DNA of 64,000 nucleotides from Nocardioides sp. cx-173 (lineage in GTDB: Bacteria; Actinomycetota; Actinomycetes; Propionibacteriales; Nocardioidaceae). The stretch lies in contig NZ_CP088262.1 in assembly GCF_021117365.1 (NCBI RefSeq), positions 62,001 through 126,000 of the forward strand, written 5' to 3'. Shown in pieces: positions 36,276 through 44,987 of this stretch. Made by a program: the position numbers and the translations under genes. Each line of letters starts with the position of its first letter. Position 1 is the first letter of the stretch. Below the pieces are notes generated by a model, which had not been told where the DNA came from, searched no databases, and was given only the letters and a program-made list of their open reading frames with translations.

Positions 36276-37039
36276 GCCACGCCCTCCTTGCGGGTTCGCC
36301 GGCGAAGCAGCGCGGAGAGCTGCTCGGCCCGGTCGTTCAACAGCCGGCCGATCTCGTCGAGCCGGTCCTCCAGCCGGGGGCTGGGCCCCGAGATGCCCAG
36401 GGCCGCGATGACCTCGCCGCCGCTGCCGCGGACCGGCGCGCCGATGCCGGTCAGCCCGATCTCGAGCTCGTCGACGGTGCTGGCCCACCCGCGCCGCGCC
36501 ACCTGGGCGAGCTCGCGGGACAGGGCCGCGGGGTCGGTGACGGTGCGCGGGGTGACCTGCTCCAGGCCGTCGCTCGGCACGTCGAGGAGGCCGTGGGCCA
36601 GCAGCACCTTGCCCAGCGAGGAGGCGTGCGCCGGGACCTCGACCTCGGTCCAGTCGCGGGTGCCGAGCATGTACGTCGAGTCGACCTGCGCCACCTGCAC
36701 CACCCGGTCGCCGCGGGCCACCGAGAGGTTGACGGTCTCCCGGGTGTCGGCGCCGATGCGCTCCAGGGTGGGCCGGGCCAGCCGGACCAGCTCGTCCCAC
36801 GGGTCGTGGCGCGTGGCATAGAGCCAGAACAACGGCCCGGCGACGTAGGAGCCCGAGGCGTTGCGCTCCAGCAGCTCCGTGCGCTCCAGGGCCGTCAGCA
36901 GCCGCGAGGTCGTGGACTTGGGCAGCCCGCACTCGTCGTGCAGCTCCAGGAACGACAGCGGCTCGTCGGCGCGTACGACGGTCGCCACGAGGAGGGCAGC
37001 GCGGTCGATCGCCTGCGTGCCGGTCGCGGTGCTCGTCAT
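36272..37039 (-). CDS. IclR-family regulator of the corrinoid methyltransferase cluster
   Basis: 255 residues. Winged HTH (AIDRAALLVATVVRADEPLS, GLPKSTTSRLLTALERTELL) and C-terminal effector domain (VAPAHASSLGKVLLAH-like segment VPAHASSLGKVLLAHGLL; DELEIGLTGIGAPV). First gene of the operon leading into mtgC, and divergent from mtgB; a 6-5-6 palindrome GTTCCA-N5-TGGAAC lies between them. Probably senses glycine betaine or a breakdown product (inference). Distinct from the second IclR protein at 39818. Confidence 0.9.
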
Positions 37040-37054
37040 CAGCCACTCTCGCTA

Positions 37055-37071
37055 GTTCCATGATGTGGAAC
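37055..37071. promoter_or_regulatory. Putative IclR operator between iclR and mtgB
   Basis: Perfect palindrome GTTCCATGATGTGGAAC. A further half-site in inverted orientation, GTCCCACATGATGA (37077-37090), follows. The likely mtgB -10 is TAGGAT at 37093-37098, so the palindrome lies next to the -35 region, fitting either activation or repression. Confidence 0.68.
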
Positions 37072-37157
37072 CGATGTCCCACATGATGAGGCTAGGATGC
37101 CGCGCAGGGTCGGGTCAAGCGACCCAGCCCGCCCGCACCCGCCGCGCAGGAGGACCG

Positions 37158-38597
37158 ATGTTCCACAACCGGATGCCCCGATACGACGTGTTGTCGCAGG
37201 AGGCCATGGCCACGCTCGACCGCGGCTGGCGCCGGCTCATGACCGAGATCGGTGTCGAGTTCATGGACGACCGGGCCCTCGAGCTGTTCCGCCAGGCCGG
37301 GCAGCGCGTCGAGGACCACACCGTCTTCCTGGACCCCGACTTCGTGCTCGCCCAGGTGGCCAAGGCGCCGCGCGAGTTCGACGTACAGGCGCGCAACCCC
37401 GCCCACAGCATCCACATCGGCGGCGACTCCATGGCCTTCGGCGCCGTCTACGGCCCGCCGTTCGTACGCCAGGGCGACGTGCGCCGCGACGCGACGATGG
37501 CCGACTTCACCGACTTCACCAAGCTCGCCCAGTCGTTCTCCGTGCTGGACTCGGCCGGGGGCATCATCTGCGAGCCCAACGACACCCCGCTCGACAGCCG
37601 CCACCTGGACATGACCTACGCGCTGCAGAGCCTCACCGACAAGGTCTACATGGGCAACGTCGTCTCGGGCGTCAACGCCCGCGACACCCTGGCCATGACC
37701 GAGATCCTCTTCGGCTCGCGCGAGGCGATCGAGGCGACGCCCGCGACGATCTCGCTGATCAACTGCAACTCCCCGCTGCGCTGGGACGACCGGATGCTCG
37801 AGGCGCAGTTCGAGTACTCCGCCGCCGGGCAGCCGGTGGTCCTCACGCCGTTCATCCTCATGGGCGCCATGTCGCCGGTGACCATCCCGGCCGCGCTCGT
37901 CCAGCAGATCGTCGAGGCCCTGTCGGGCATCGCGCTCTCGCAGCTGATCCGCCCCGGGACCCCGGTGATCTTCGGCTCGTTCCTGTCCAACATCGACATG
38001 CAGTCGGGCTCGCCGACCTTCGGCACCCCGGAGTCGGGCATCGGGCTGCTGTGCACGGGCCAGATCGCGCGCCACTTCGGGCTGCCGTTCCGCACCGGCG
38101 GCGGCCTCACCTCCTCGCAGGTCGCCGACGCGCAGGCCGGCTACGAGGCGCTCATGACGATGATGCCGACCTTCCTCGCCGGCGCCAACTGGGTCATGCA
38201 CTCCGCCGGCTGGCTCGAGGGCGGCCTGGTCGCCGGCTACGAGAAGTTCGTCGTCGACATCGAGATCCTGCAGATGATGCAGGCGGAGTTCACCCCGCTG
38301 GAGATCGACGAGGCGTCGATGGCGTTCGGCGCCCACGAGGAGGTCGGGCACGGCGGCCACTTCCTCGGCGCCGCGCACACGATGGAGCGCTTCCGCACCT
38401 GCTTCTACCGCCCCCTGCTGTCGAGCTCGGAGAACTACGAGCGCTGGATGCGCAACGGCGGCAACGACGCCAACGCCCGCGCCGAGGGCATCTACCGCAA
38501 GAAGCTCGAGGAGTACGTCGCCCCCGACCTCGACCCCGCCATCGCCCAGGAGCTGCAGGAGTACGTCATCCGCCGGCGGGCCGAGCTCGGGGACTGA
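37158..38597 (+). CDS. mtgB: MttB-superfamily methyltransferase, non-pyrrolysine (glycine betaine:corrinoid, MtgB-like)
   Basis: About 479 residues, COG5598 TIM barrel: YDVLSQEAMATLDRGWRRLM, FMDDRALELFRQAGQRVED, GAVYGPPFVRQGDVRRDATM, INCNSPLRWDDRMLEA, FGSFLSNIDMQSGSPTFGTP, FRTGGGLTSSQVADAQAGYE, ANWVMHSAGWLEGGLVAGYE and EEVGHGGHFLGAAHTM. The frame has no internal TAG, so it is the pyrrolysine-free branch, which demethylates quaternary amines (glycine betaine, proline betaine, carnitine) rather than trimethylamine. Gene context with choline oxidation and betaine import argues for glycine betaine. ATG 37158 has AGGAGG; an in-frame start at 37065 lies over the operator and is rejected. Confidence 0.88.
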   Translation: MFHNRMPRYDVLSQEAMATLDRGWRRLMTEIGVEFMDDRALELFRQAGQRVEDHTVFLDPDFVLAQVAKAPREFDVQARNPAHSIHIGGDSMAFGAVYGPPFVRQGDVRRDATMADFTDFTKLAQSFSVLDSAGGIICEPNDTPLDSRHLDMTYALQSLTDKVYMGNVVSGVNARDTLAMTEILFGSREAIEATPATISLINCNSPLRWDDRMLEAQFEYSAAGQPVVLTPFILMGAMSPVTIPAALVQQIVEALSGIALSQLIRPGTPVIFGSFLSNIDMQSGSPTFGTPESGIGLLCTGQIARHFGLPFRTGGGLTSSQVADAQAGYEALMTMMPTFLAGANWVMHSAGWLEGGLVAGYEKFVVDIEILQMMQAEFTPLEIDEASMAFGAHEEVGHGGHFLGAAHTMERFRTCFYRPLLSSSENYERWMRNGGNDANARAEGIYRKKLEEYVAPDLDPAIAQELQEYVIRRRAELGD

Positions 38598-38605
38598 GGC
38601 CGTCT

Positions 38606-38700
38606 GCGCGAGTTTCACCGCTTAGGCGGTGAAACTCGCGCTCCTGGTACGCAACTGCATGCCGGAAGCACGAGTTTCACCGGGTAGCCGGTGAAACTCG
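38606..38700. repeat. Hairpin repeat family B, copy 2 (double hairpin)
   Basis: First stem GCGCGAGTTTCACCGC/GCGGTGAAACTCGCGC around TTAG (38606-38641), perfect over 16 bp. Second stem CGAGTTTCACCGG/CCGGTGAAACTCG around GTAG (38671-38700). The linker contains GGTACGCAACTGCATGCCGG. Lies between convergent mtgB and purU. Homologous to 28609-28694. Confidence 0.88.
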
Positions 38701-38717
38701 CGCGGGGCGCCTCACCG

Positions 38718-38775
38718 GGTCTCGACACGCGCGGTCGCGACTTCCTTCGTCAGTCGCGCGCGCTGCTCGACCACC
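38718..38775. repeat. Possible dispersed element GGTCTCGACACG...CTGCTCGACCACC
   Basis: GGTCTCGACACGCGC at 38718 and CGCTGCTCGACCACC at 38761 flank a GC-rich spacer. I recall similar 'GGTCTCGA...CTCGACCACC' intergenic elements being frequent in Nocardioides-type genomes; only one copy is in this window, so this cannot be tested here. Confidence 0.4.
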
Positions 38776-38803
38776 ATCGAGGCGATCCGCTGACGCGCTC
38801 ACC

Positions 38804-39709
38804 TCACCGAAAGACGACGGTGCGGTGCCCGTTGAGCAGCACCCGCGACTGCGAGTGCCAGCGGACGGCGCGGGAGAGGACCTGGGCCTCGACGTCGCGG
38901 CCGGCGGAGACGAGCTGGTCCTGGTCGTAGCCGTGGTCGACGCGCATGACGTCCTGCTCGATGATCGGGCCCTCGTCGAGCTCGCCGGTGACGTAGTGGG
39001 CGGTGGCGCCGACCAGCTTGACCCCGCGGTCGAAGGCCTGGTGGTAGGGGCGGGCGCCCTTGAAGCTCGGCAGGAACGAGTGGTGGATGTTGATCGCCCG
39101 GCCCGACAGGGAGCGGCACAGGTCGTCGGAGAGCACCTGCATGTAGCGAGCCAGCACGACCAGGTGCACGTCCAGCCCGTCGACGAGCTCCATCAGCTGG
39201 GCCTCGGCACGCGGCTTGGTCTCCGGGGTGACCGGGATGTGGTGGAAGTCCAGGCCGTAGGAGCGCACCAGCGGCTCGGCGTCGGGGTGGTTCGACACCA
39301 CGGCGGGGATGTCGATCTGCAGCGAGCGGGTGCTGGCGCGGAAGAGCAGGTCGTTGAGGCAGTGCAGGTGCTTGGACACCATGATCAGGGTCCGGTACGG
39401 CGCGGCGGCGTCCCACAGCTCGAAGGCCATCGCGAACTCCGCGGCGACCGACGCGAAGTCGCGGCGCAGGGCCTCCGCCGAGACCACGACGCCGTCGCGC
39501 GCCGCCACGGTGAAGTCGATGCGCATGAAGAACCGGTCGGTGAGCTGGTCGCCGAACTGCTGGCTCTCCAGGATGTTGCCGCCGTGACGCACCAGGAAGC
39601 CGCTGACGGCGTGCACGATGCCGGGCCGGTCGGGGCAGGACAGGACGAGGATGAAGTCGCCGGCGGGCGCGCTCGCGCTGTGGGCGTGCTGGGAGGCGGG
39701 AAGCACCAT
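38804..39709 (-). CDS. purU: Formyltetrahydrofolate deformylase
   Basis: 301 residues. Hydrolyses 10-formyl-THF to formate and THF. N-terminal ACT domain (FILVLSCPDRPGIVHAVSGF, about 18-95) and formyltransferase-fold hydrolase domain with the catalytic triad Asn207, His209 and Asp245 (INIHHSFLPSF; GELDEGPII), the spacing seen in GART/PurU. Divergent from the second iclR gene, with operator-like sites between them (39736-39771). In this setting it probably drains C1 units from betaine demethylation rather than serving purine balance (inference). Confidence 0.93.
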   Translation of the reverse strand: MVLPASQHAHSASAPAGDFILVLSCPDRPGIVHAVSGFLVRHGGNILESQQFGDQLTDRFFMRIDFTVAARDGVVVSAEALRRDFASVAAEFAMAFELWDAAAPYRTLIMVSKHLHCLNDLLFRASTRSLQIDIPAVVSNHPDAEPLVRSYGLDFHHIPVTPETKPRAEAQLMELVDGLDVHLVVLARYMQVLSDDLCRSLSGRAINIHHSFLPSFKGARPYHQAFDRGVKLVGATAHYVTGELDEGPIIEQDVMRVDHGYDQDQLVSAGRDVEAQVLSRAVRWHSQSRVLLNGHRTVVFR

Positions 39710-39735
39710 GGTTCGGTCCTCGCGGGGAAGTCGGA

Positions 39736-39771
39736 GTTGCGGTGGACGAGACGCAGTCTGCGATACGCAAC
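39736..39771. promoter_or_regulatory. Putative IclR operators between purU and iclR (two tandem sites)
   Basis: Site 1 GTTGCGGTGGACGAGAC (39736-39752) keeps the left arm; site 2 AGTCTGCGATACGCAAC (39755-39771) keeps the right arm and contains TGCG-ATA-CGCA. Start-to-start spacing is 19 bp, the same as at metF and upstream of the dimethylglycine dehydrogenase gene. Confidence 0.62.
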
Positions 39772-39809
39772 AGCGGCGATACTAGTCGAGCGACCGTCCG
39801 GCCACTATG

Positions 39810-39826
39810 GTCGCGCCATGCGCAAC
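39810..39826. promoter_or_regulatory. Putative IclR operator over the iclR start codon
   Basis: GTCGCGCCATGCGCAAC matches GTTGCG-N5-CGCAAC with one mismatch and covers the ATG at 39818. A -10-like TATGGT (39806-39811) lies at its left edge, so binding would block its own promoter. Confidence 0.6.
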
Positions 39827-40627
39827 GAGACCGGGACGCGGGCCGAGGCGACCGGCGCGACCGGCGGGGTGCAGTCGGTGGACCGGGCCCTGACCATTCT
39901 GGAGGTACTGGCCCGGGTGGGCGAGGCCGGGGTGACCGAGATCGCCGCCGAGCTCGAGGTGCACAAGAGCACCGCCTTCCGCCTGGTCGCCACCCTGGAG
40001 CAGCACCGGCTCGTCGAGCAGACCGAGGACCGCGGCAAGTACCGCCTGGGCGTGGGCGTCCTCCGCCTCGCCGGCGCCACCACCGCCCGGCTCGACCTGG
40101 TGCAGGAGGCCCGCCCGCTGTGCCGGCAGCTGGCCGCCGCGACCGGCGAGACGGTCAACATCGCGGTGCTCTCCGAGAGCTCCGCGCTCTACCTCGACCA
40201 GGTCGCCGGCTCCTCGGCGCTCCAGCCGCACAACTGGGTGGGCCAGCACATCCCGCTGCACGCCACGAGCAACGGCAAGGTGCTGCTCAGCGGACTGGAC
40301 CGGCCGGGGCTCGACGCGCTCGTCGGTCGGCTGGCGCCGTACACCGACCTGACCATCACCTCGAAGGCGCGCCTGCGCGAGGAGCTCGAGGCGGTGCGCG
40401 CCCAGGGGTACGCCGTCGCGGTGGACGAGCTCGAGGTCGGGCTGACCGCGGCCGCGGCGCCCATCCGCAACGCCCACGGCGACGTCGTGGCCTCGCTGAG
40501 CGTCTCGGGGCCGACCTTCCGGCTGCCCGACCAGCGACTGGCGGAGGTCGTCGACCTCCTGGTCGCGGCGGCGCTCGAGGTCTCGCACCGTCTCGGCTGG
40601 GGTCAACGTCAGGTCACGGAGCGGTGA
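39818..40627 (+). CDS. IclR-family regulator, likely of the choline/betaine regulon
   Basis: About 269 residues. HTH: VQSVDRALTILEVLARVG, GVTEIAAELEVHKSTAFRLV. Effector domain: QHIPLHATSNGKVLLSGL, ELEVGLTAAAAPI, SLSVSGPTFRL. Located between purU (divergent) and betB (same strand, 109 bp downstream). Operator-like boxes on both sides, and the same box far away at metF and 48147-48182, mark it as the candidate regulator of the whole set. Possibly translated from a leaderless mRNA (TATGGT ends 6 nt before ATG). The upstream frame to 38825 is antisense to purU. Confidence 0.9.
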   Translation: MRNETGTRAEATGATGGVQSVDRALTILEVLARVGEAGVTEIAAELEVHKSTAFRLVATLEQHRLVEQTEDRGKYRLGVGVLRLAGATTARLDLVQEARPLCRQLAAATGETVNIAVLSESSALYLDQVAGSSALQPHNWVGQHIPLHATSNGKVLLSGLDRPGLDALVGRLAPYTDLTITSKARLREELEAVRAQGYAVAVDELEVGLTAAAAPIRNAHGDVVASLSVSGPTFRLPDQRLAEVVDLLVAAALEVSHRLGWGQRQVTER

Positions 40628-40677
40628 CGGTCCTTGACGTGACGGGCGGTGCGCTCCATTCTCGGGAACACCGCATA

Positions 40678-40714
40678 GTTGCGCCTAGAGCGAGCACGTT
40701 GCGGCATACGCAAC
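40678..40714. promoter_or_regulatory. Putative IclR operators upstream of betB (two tandem sites)
   Basis: Site 1 GTTGCGCCTAGAGCGAG (40678-40694) and site 2 GTTGCGGCATACGCAAC (40698-40714), the second a perfect 6-5-6 palindrome; spacing 20 bp. A possible -35 TTGACG is at 40634-40639. The sites end 22 bp before the betB GTG. Confidence 0.75.
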
Positions 40715-40736
40715 ACGAGGCGTAGGGGGGGCGGTC

Positions 40737-42206
40737 GTGGCGGAGCTGTACATCGACGGGCGATGGGTGAGTGCGCGCGCCCACGGGCGCCGCGAGATCC
40801 GCTGTCCCGCCGACGGCAGCCTGGTCGCGGAGGTCGACGAGGCCGGCCCCGAGGACACCGCCGACGCGATCGACGCCGCCCACCGCGCCTTCCACGAGGG
40901 CCCCTGGCGCGACACGTCGGCTCGCGAGCGCGGGGACCTTCTCCTGCGCCTGGCCGACCTGCTCGCGCGCGACACGGACGCCGTCGCGCGCATGGAGTCG
41001 CTCGACACCGGCAAGCGCCTCGTCGAGAGCGCCTACGACGTCGCCGACGTGGTGTCGGTCTTCCGCCACTACGGCCGGGTGGCCGATGACGACCCCGGCC
41101 GGATGGTCGACACCGGCAACCCCGGCGTGGTGAGCCGGATCGTGCACGAGCCGATCGGCGTGTGCGGACTGGTGACGCCCTGGAACTACCCGCTGCTCCA
41201 GACCTCGTGGAAGGTCGCCCCGTGCCTGGCGGCCGGCAACACCTTCGTGCTCAAGCCCAGCGAGCTCACCCCGCACAGCGCCGTGCACCTGATGCGCCTC
41301 CTGGAGGAGGCCGGACTGCCCGCAGGCGTGGGAAACCTGGTGCTCGGCGCGGGCCGGGAGGCGGGGGCCCTGCTCGCGGAGGACCCTCGCGTCGACCTGG
41401 TCTCGTTCACCGGCAGCCTCGCCACCGGCAAGGGGCTCATGGCGGCCGCGGCCGGCACCGTGAAGAAGGTGGCGCTCGAGCTCGGCGGCAAGAACCCCAA
41501 CATCGTCTTCGCCGACGCCGACCTCGAGACGGCGCTCGACTACGCGCTCACCGCGGTGTTCCTGCACTCCGGCCAGGTCTGCTCGGCCGGCGCCCGGCTG
41601 CTGGTCGAGGAGTCGATCCACGACGAGTTCGTCGACGCGCTCGTCGAGCGGGCGCAGCGGATCCGGCTGGGCGGCCCCTTCGACGACCGGGCCGAGACCG
41701 GGCCGCTCACCAGCGCCCAGCACCGCGACAAGGTCGAGGCGTACGTCGCCGCCGGCCTCGCCGAGGGCGCCGTGCTGCGCTGCGGCGGGGCCCGCCCCAC
41801 CGATCCGGCGCTCGCCGACGGCTTCTACTACCTGCCCACGATCCTGGACGCGTGCACCACCGGGATGTCGGTCACGCAGGACGAGTCGTTCGGGCCGGTG
41901 CTGACCGTGGAGACCTTCACCAGCGAGGACGAGGCGGTGGCCACGGCCAACGACAGCATCTACGGCCTGGCCGGCGCGGTGTGGACGCAGGACGCGGGCA
42001 AGGGCCAGCGCGTCGCGGCCCGGCTGCGCATGGGCACGGTCTGGATCAACGACTACCACCCGTACGTGCCGCAGGCGGAGTGGGGCGGCTACAAGCAGTC
42101 CGGCACCGGTCGCGAGCTGGGTCGCGCCGGTCTCGAGGAGTACCGCGAGACCAAGCACGTCTGGCAGAACATCAGCCCGGCCCCGCAGCACTGGTTCTCG
42201 GTCTGA
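40737..42206 (+). CDS. betB: Betaine aldehyde dehydrogenase
   Basis: 489 residues, ALDH superfamily. Oxidises betaine aldehyde to glycine betaine with NAD(P). Seen: [33 protein letters not shown] (cofactor site), catalytic Glu about 248 in [12 protein letters not shown], nucleophile Cys about 282 in [11 protein letters not shown], and C-terminal [20 protein letters not shown] followed by [10 protein letters not shown]. The [16 protein letters not shown] segment is typical of GbsA/BetB. GTG start 40737. First gene of a five-gene run betB-betA-proV-proW-proX on the plus strand. Confidence 0.92.
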   Translation: MAELYIDGRWVSARAHGRREIRCPADGSLVAEVDEAGPEDTADAIDAAHRAFHEGPWRDTSARERGDLLLRLADLLARDTDAVARMESLDTGKRLVESAYDVADVVSVFRHYGRVADDDPGRMVDTGNPGVVSRIVHEPIGVCGLVTPWNYPLLQTSWKVAPCLAAGNTFVLKPSELTPHSAVHLMRLLEEAGLPAGVGNLVLGAGREAGALLAEDPRVDLVSFTGSLATGKGLMAAAAGTVKKVALELGGKNPNIVFADADLETALDYALTAVFLHSGQVCSAGARLLVEESIHDEFVDALVERAQRIRLGGPFDDRAETGPLTSAQHRDKVEAYVAAGLAEGAVLRCGGARPTDPALADGFYYLPTILDACTTGMSVTQDESFGPVLTVETFTSEDEAVATANDSIYGLAGAVWTQDAGKGQRVAARLRMGTVWINDYHPYVPQAEWGGYKQSGTGRELGRAGLEEYRETKHVWQNISPAPQHWFSV

Positions 42207-42216
42207 GGGGGGCGAC

Positions 42217-43914
42217 GTGACCGAGGAGCGCTACGACTACGTGATCGTGGGAGGGGGCTCCGCGGGCGCGGCCATCGCGCACCGGCTCAGCGCCGACCCG
42301 GCCACGTCGGTGCTGGTGCTGGAGGCCGGGCGCCGCGACTACCAGGCCGACCCGTTCATCAACATGCCGGCGGCGCTGCCGATCCCGATCGGCAACCGGC
42401 TGTGGGACTGGAAGTACGAGACCGACCCGGAGCCGCATATGAACGGCCGGCGGATCTACCACGCCCGCGGCAAGGTGCTGGGTGGCTCCAGCAGCATCAA
42501 CGGGATGATCTTCCAGCGGGGCAACCCGCTGGACTACGAGCGCTGGGCGGGCGACCCGGGCCTGGAGTCCTGGGACTACCGGCACTGCCTGCCGTACTTC
42601 AAGCGCATGGAGACGTGCCTGGCCGGCGCCGACGACTGGCGCGGCGGCGACGGCCCGCTCAAGCTCGAGCGCGGGCCGGCGACCAACCCGTTGTTCGGCG
42701 CGTTCTTCGCGGCCGCGCAGGAGGCGGGATACCCGCTGACCGACGACGTCAACGGCTACCGCCAGGAGGGCTTCGGGCGCTTCGACCGCAACATCTACCG
42801 CGGCCGACGCTGGTCGGCCTCCCGCGCCTACCTCGACCCGGTCCGCGACCGGCGCAACCTCACGATCCGGACCCATTCCTTCGTCACCAGGGTGCTCTTC
42901 GACGGCACCCGCGCGGTCGGCGTCGACTATCGCCGCGGCCGCTCACGGCGCTCGGTGCGGGCCGGCGAGGTGATCCTCTGCGGCGGCGCCATCAACACCC
43001 CGCAGCTGCTCCAGCTCTCCGGCGTCGGCGAGCGAGGGCTGCTCGAGCGCCACGGCATCGACGTCGTGCACGACCTGCCCGGCGTCGGGGAGAACCTCCA
43101 GGACCACCTGGAGGTCTACGTCCAGTACGCCTCCAAGCAGCCGGTCTCGATCGCGCCGGGCCTGCGCTACCGCCACCGCCCGAAGATCGCGCTGCAGTGG
43201 CTCCTGCAGCGCAAGGGACTCGGCGCGACCAACCACTTCGAGGGCGGTGGCTTCGCGCGCGGCAACGACCAGGTCGACTGGCCCAACCTGATGTTCCACT
43301 TCCTGCCGGTGGCCATCCGCTACGACGGCTCGGCGCCCACCAAGGGGCACGGCTACCAGGTCCACATCGGACCCATGTACGCCGACACCCGCGGCTGGGT
43401 GCGGATCCGCTCGGCCGACCCGCGCGAGCACCCCTCGATGCAGTTCAACTACCTCTCGACGCCCACCGACCGCAAGGAGTGGGTCGAGGCGATCCGGGTC
43501 GCGCGCGACATCCTCAACCAGCCGGCGTTCGACGCCTTCAACGCCGGCGAGCTGTCGCCGGGACCGACGGTCCGCACCGACGAGGAGATCCTCGACTGGG
43601 TGCGCGCCGACGCCGAGACCGCCCTGCACCCCTCGTGCACGGCCAAGATGGGCGTCGACGAGATGTCGGTGACCGACCCGACCACGATGCGGGTGCACGG
43701 GACCGAGTCGCTGCGCGTCGTCGACGCCTCGGTCTTTCCCTACGTCACCAACGGCAACATCTACGCCCCCGTGATGATGGTCGCCGAGAAGGCGGCCGAC
43801 CTGATCGCCGGAAACACGCCCCTCCCGCCCGCGGACGTGTCCTACTACCGCTATCGGGACGCGACCCCGCTCTACCCGCCGGGCGACCCCCGCAACCATG
43901 AGGAGCACGCATGA
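42217..43914 (+). CDS. betA: Choline dehydrogenase, GMC oxidoreductase family
   Basis: 565 residues. FAD-binding [21 protein letters not shown] signature [20 protein letters not shown] and second signature [15 protein letters not shown], catalytic His in [15 protein letters not shown]-terminal [20 protein letters not shown]. BetA oxidises choline to betaine aldehyde (and onward) with electrons to the respiratory chain. GTG start 42217, 10 bp after betB; stop overlaps the next gene (ATGA). Pairing with betB makes choline the natural substrate, though GMC specificity is not provable by sequence. Confidence 0.92.
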   Translation: MTEERYDYVIVGGGSAGAAIAHRLSADPATSVLVLEAGRRDYQADPFINMPAALPIPIGNRLWDWKYETDPEPHMNGRRIYHARGKVLGGSSSINGMIFQRGNPLDYERWAGDPGLESWDYRHCLPYFKRMETCLAGADDWRGGDGPLKLERGPATNPLFGAFFAAAQEAGYPLTDDVNGYRQEGFGRFDRNIYRGRRWSASRAYLDPVRDRRNLTIRTHSFVTRVLFDGTRAVGVDYRRGRSRRSVRAGEVILCGGAINTPQLLQLSGVGERGLLERHGIDVVHDLPGVGENLQDHLEVYVQYASKQPVSIAPGLRYRHRPKIALQWLLQRKGLGATNHFEGGGFARGNDQVDWPNLMFHFLPVAIRYDGSAPTKGHGYQVHIGPMYADTRGWVRIRSADPREHPSMQFNYLSTPTDRKEWVEAIRVARDILNQPAFDAFNAGELSPGPTVRTDEEILDWVRADAETALHPSCTAKMGVDEMSVTDPTTMRVHGTESLRVVDASVFPYVTNGNIYAPVMMVAEKAADLIAGNTPLPPADVSYYRYRDATPLYPPGDPRNHEEHA

Positions 43915-44987
43915 GCGTCGCAACCGAGCACGCCGCCGAGCCCGGGACCGCCGCGGAGGAGAGCGCCCTCTCGGTGCGCCACCTCTGGAAGATCTTCGGC
44001 AAGGGCAGCAGTGCCATCATCGGCACGCCGGACGCCGACCTGTCGCGCGCCGAGCTCAAGGAGAAGACCGGCTGCGTCGTCGGCGTCAAGGACGTGTCCT
44101 TCGACGTCGCGCCCGGCGAGGTGTTCGTGGTGATGGGGCTCTCCGGCTCCGGCAAGTCGACCCTCATCCGGTGCCTGACCCGGCTGATCGAGCCCACGTC
44201 GGGGCAGACGATCATCGCCGGGCAGGACGTCAACAAGTCCTCGCCGGCCCAGCTGCGAGAGCTCCGCCGGCACCATGCCTCGATGGTCTTCCAGCACTTC
44301 GGTCTCCTGCCGCACAAGCAGGTGATCGACAACGTCGCCTACGGTCTCGAGATCCGCGGGCTGGGCAAGAAGGAGCGGCGCGCGAAGGCCGGTGAGGTGG
44401 TCGACCTGGTCGGCCTGTCCGGCTATGAGCACTCCTACCCCGACCAGCTCTCCGGCGGCATGCAGCAGCGCGTCGGCCTGGCTCGGGCGCTGGCCGGCGA
44501 CCCCTCGCTGCTGCTGTTCGACGAGCCGTTCTCGGCGCTCGACCCGCTGATCCGCCGCGACATGCAGAACGAGGTGATCCGCCTCCACCACGAGCTCGGC
44601 AAGACCATGGTCTTCATCACCCACGACCTTCAGGAGGCGCTCAAGCTCGGCGACCGGATCCTGATCCTGCGTGACGGCGAGATCGTGCAGATCGGCGCAC
44701 CGGCCGAGGTGGTCGGCGCCCCTGCCGACGACTACGTCAAGGACTTCGTCTCCGAGGTGCCCCGCTCGCACGTGCTGACTCTGAAGTGGGTGATGCGCGA
44801 CCCCCGCCCCGACGACTCCATGGAGGGCCCGGTGATGTCGTCGGACACGATCGTGCGCAAGGCCGCCCAGGCCGCCCTCGCCGCCGCACACCCGGTCCGC
44901 GTCGTCGACGGGGACCGGCTGGTCGGCATCGTCGACGACGACGCGATCCTGCGGGTGGTCGTGGCGGAGGAGGAGGCGCGATCGTGA
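43911..44987 (+). CDS. proV: Glycine betaine/choline ABC importer ATPase (ProV/OpuAA-like)
   Basis: 358 residues. LWKIFGKG opening, the ProV-specific insert before the core, Walker [22 protein letters not shown] Q-loop ([15 protein letters not shown]), signature [15 protein letters not shown], Walker [15 protein letters not shown]-loop ITHDLQEAL, and a shortened C-terminal CBS-like region ([33 protein letters not shown]) that in OpuA senses ionic strength. Overlaps betA (ATGA) and the permease gene (GTGA), so import and oxidation are produced together. Confidence 0.93.
   Translation: MSVATEHAAEPGTAAEESALSVRHLWKIFGKGSSAIIGTPDADLSRAELKEKTGCVVGVKDVSFDVAPGEVFVVMGLSGSGKSTLIRCLTRLIEPTSGQTIIAGQDVNKSSPAQLRELRRHHASMVFQHFGLLPHKQVIDNVAYGLEIRGLGKKERRAKAGEVVDLVGLSGYEHSYPDQLSGGMQQRVGLARALAGDPSLLLFDEPFSALDPLIRRDMQNEVIRLHHELGKTMVFITHDLQEALKLGDRILILRDGEIVQIGAPAEVVGAPADDYVKDFVSEVPRSHVLTLKWVMRDPRPDDSMEGPVMSSDTIVRKAAQAALAAAHPVRVVDGDRLVGIVDDDAILRVVVAEEEARS

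Noticed and set aside
37040..37157. Cobalamin riboswitch controlling the corrinoid genes
   Set aside because: The intergenic gap is only 118 bp, is dominated by the palindrome and promoter, and shows no B12-box-like sequence.
37158..38597. Pyrrolysine-containing trimethylamine methyltransferase
   Set aside because: The gene reads through without any in-frame TAG, and no pyl genes are in the window; it belongs to the pyrrolysine-free branch.
43917..43926. Additional GTCGCAACC operator half-site before proV
   Set aside because: It lies inside the coding start of proV within an operon and lacks the second arm; a chance match.
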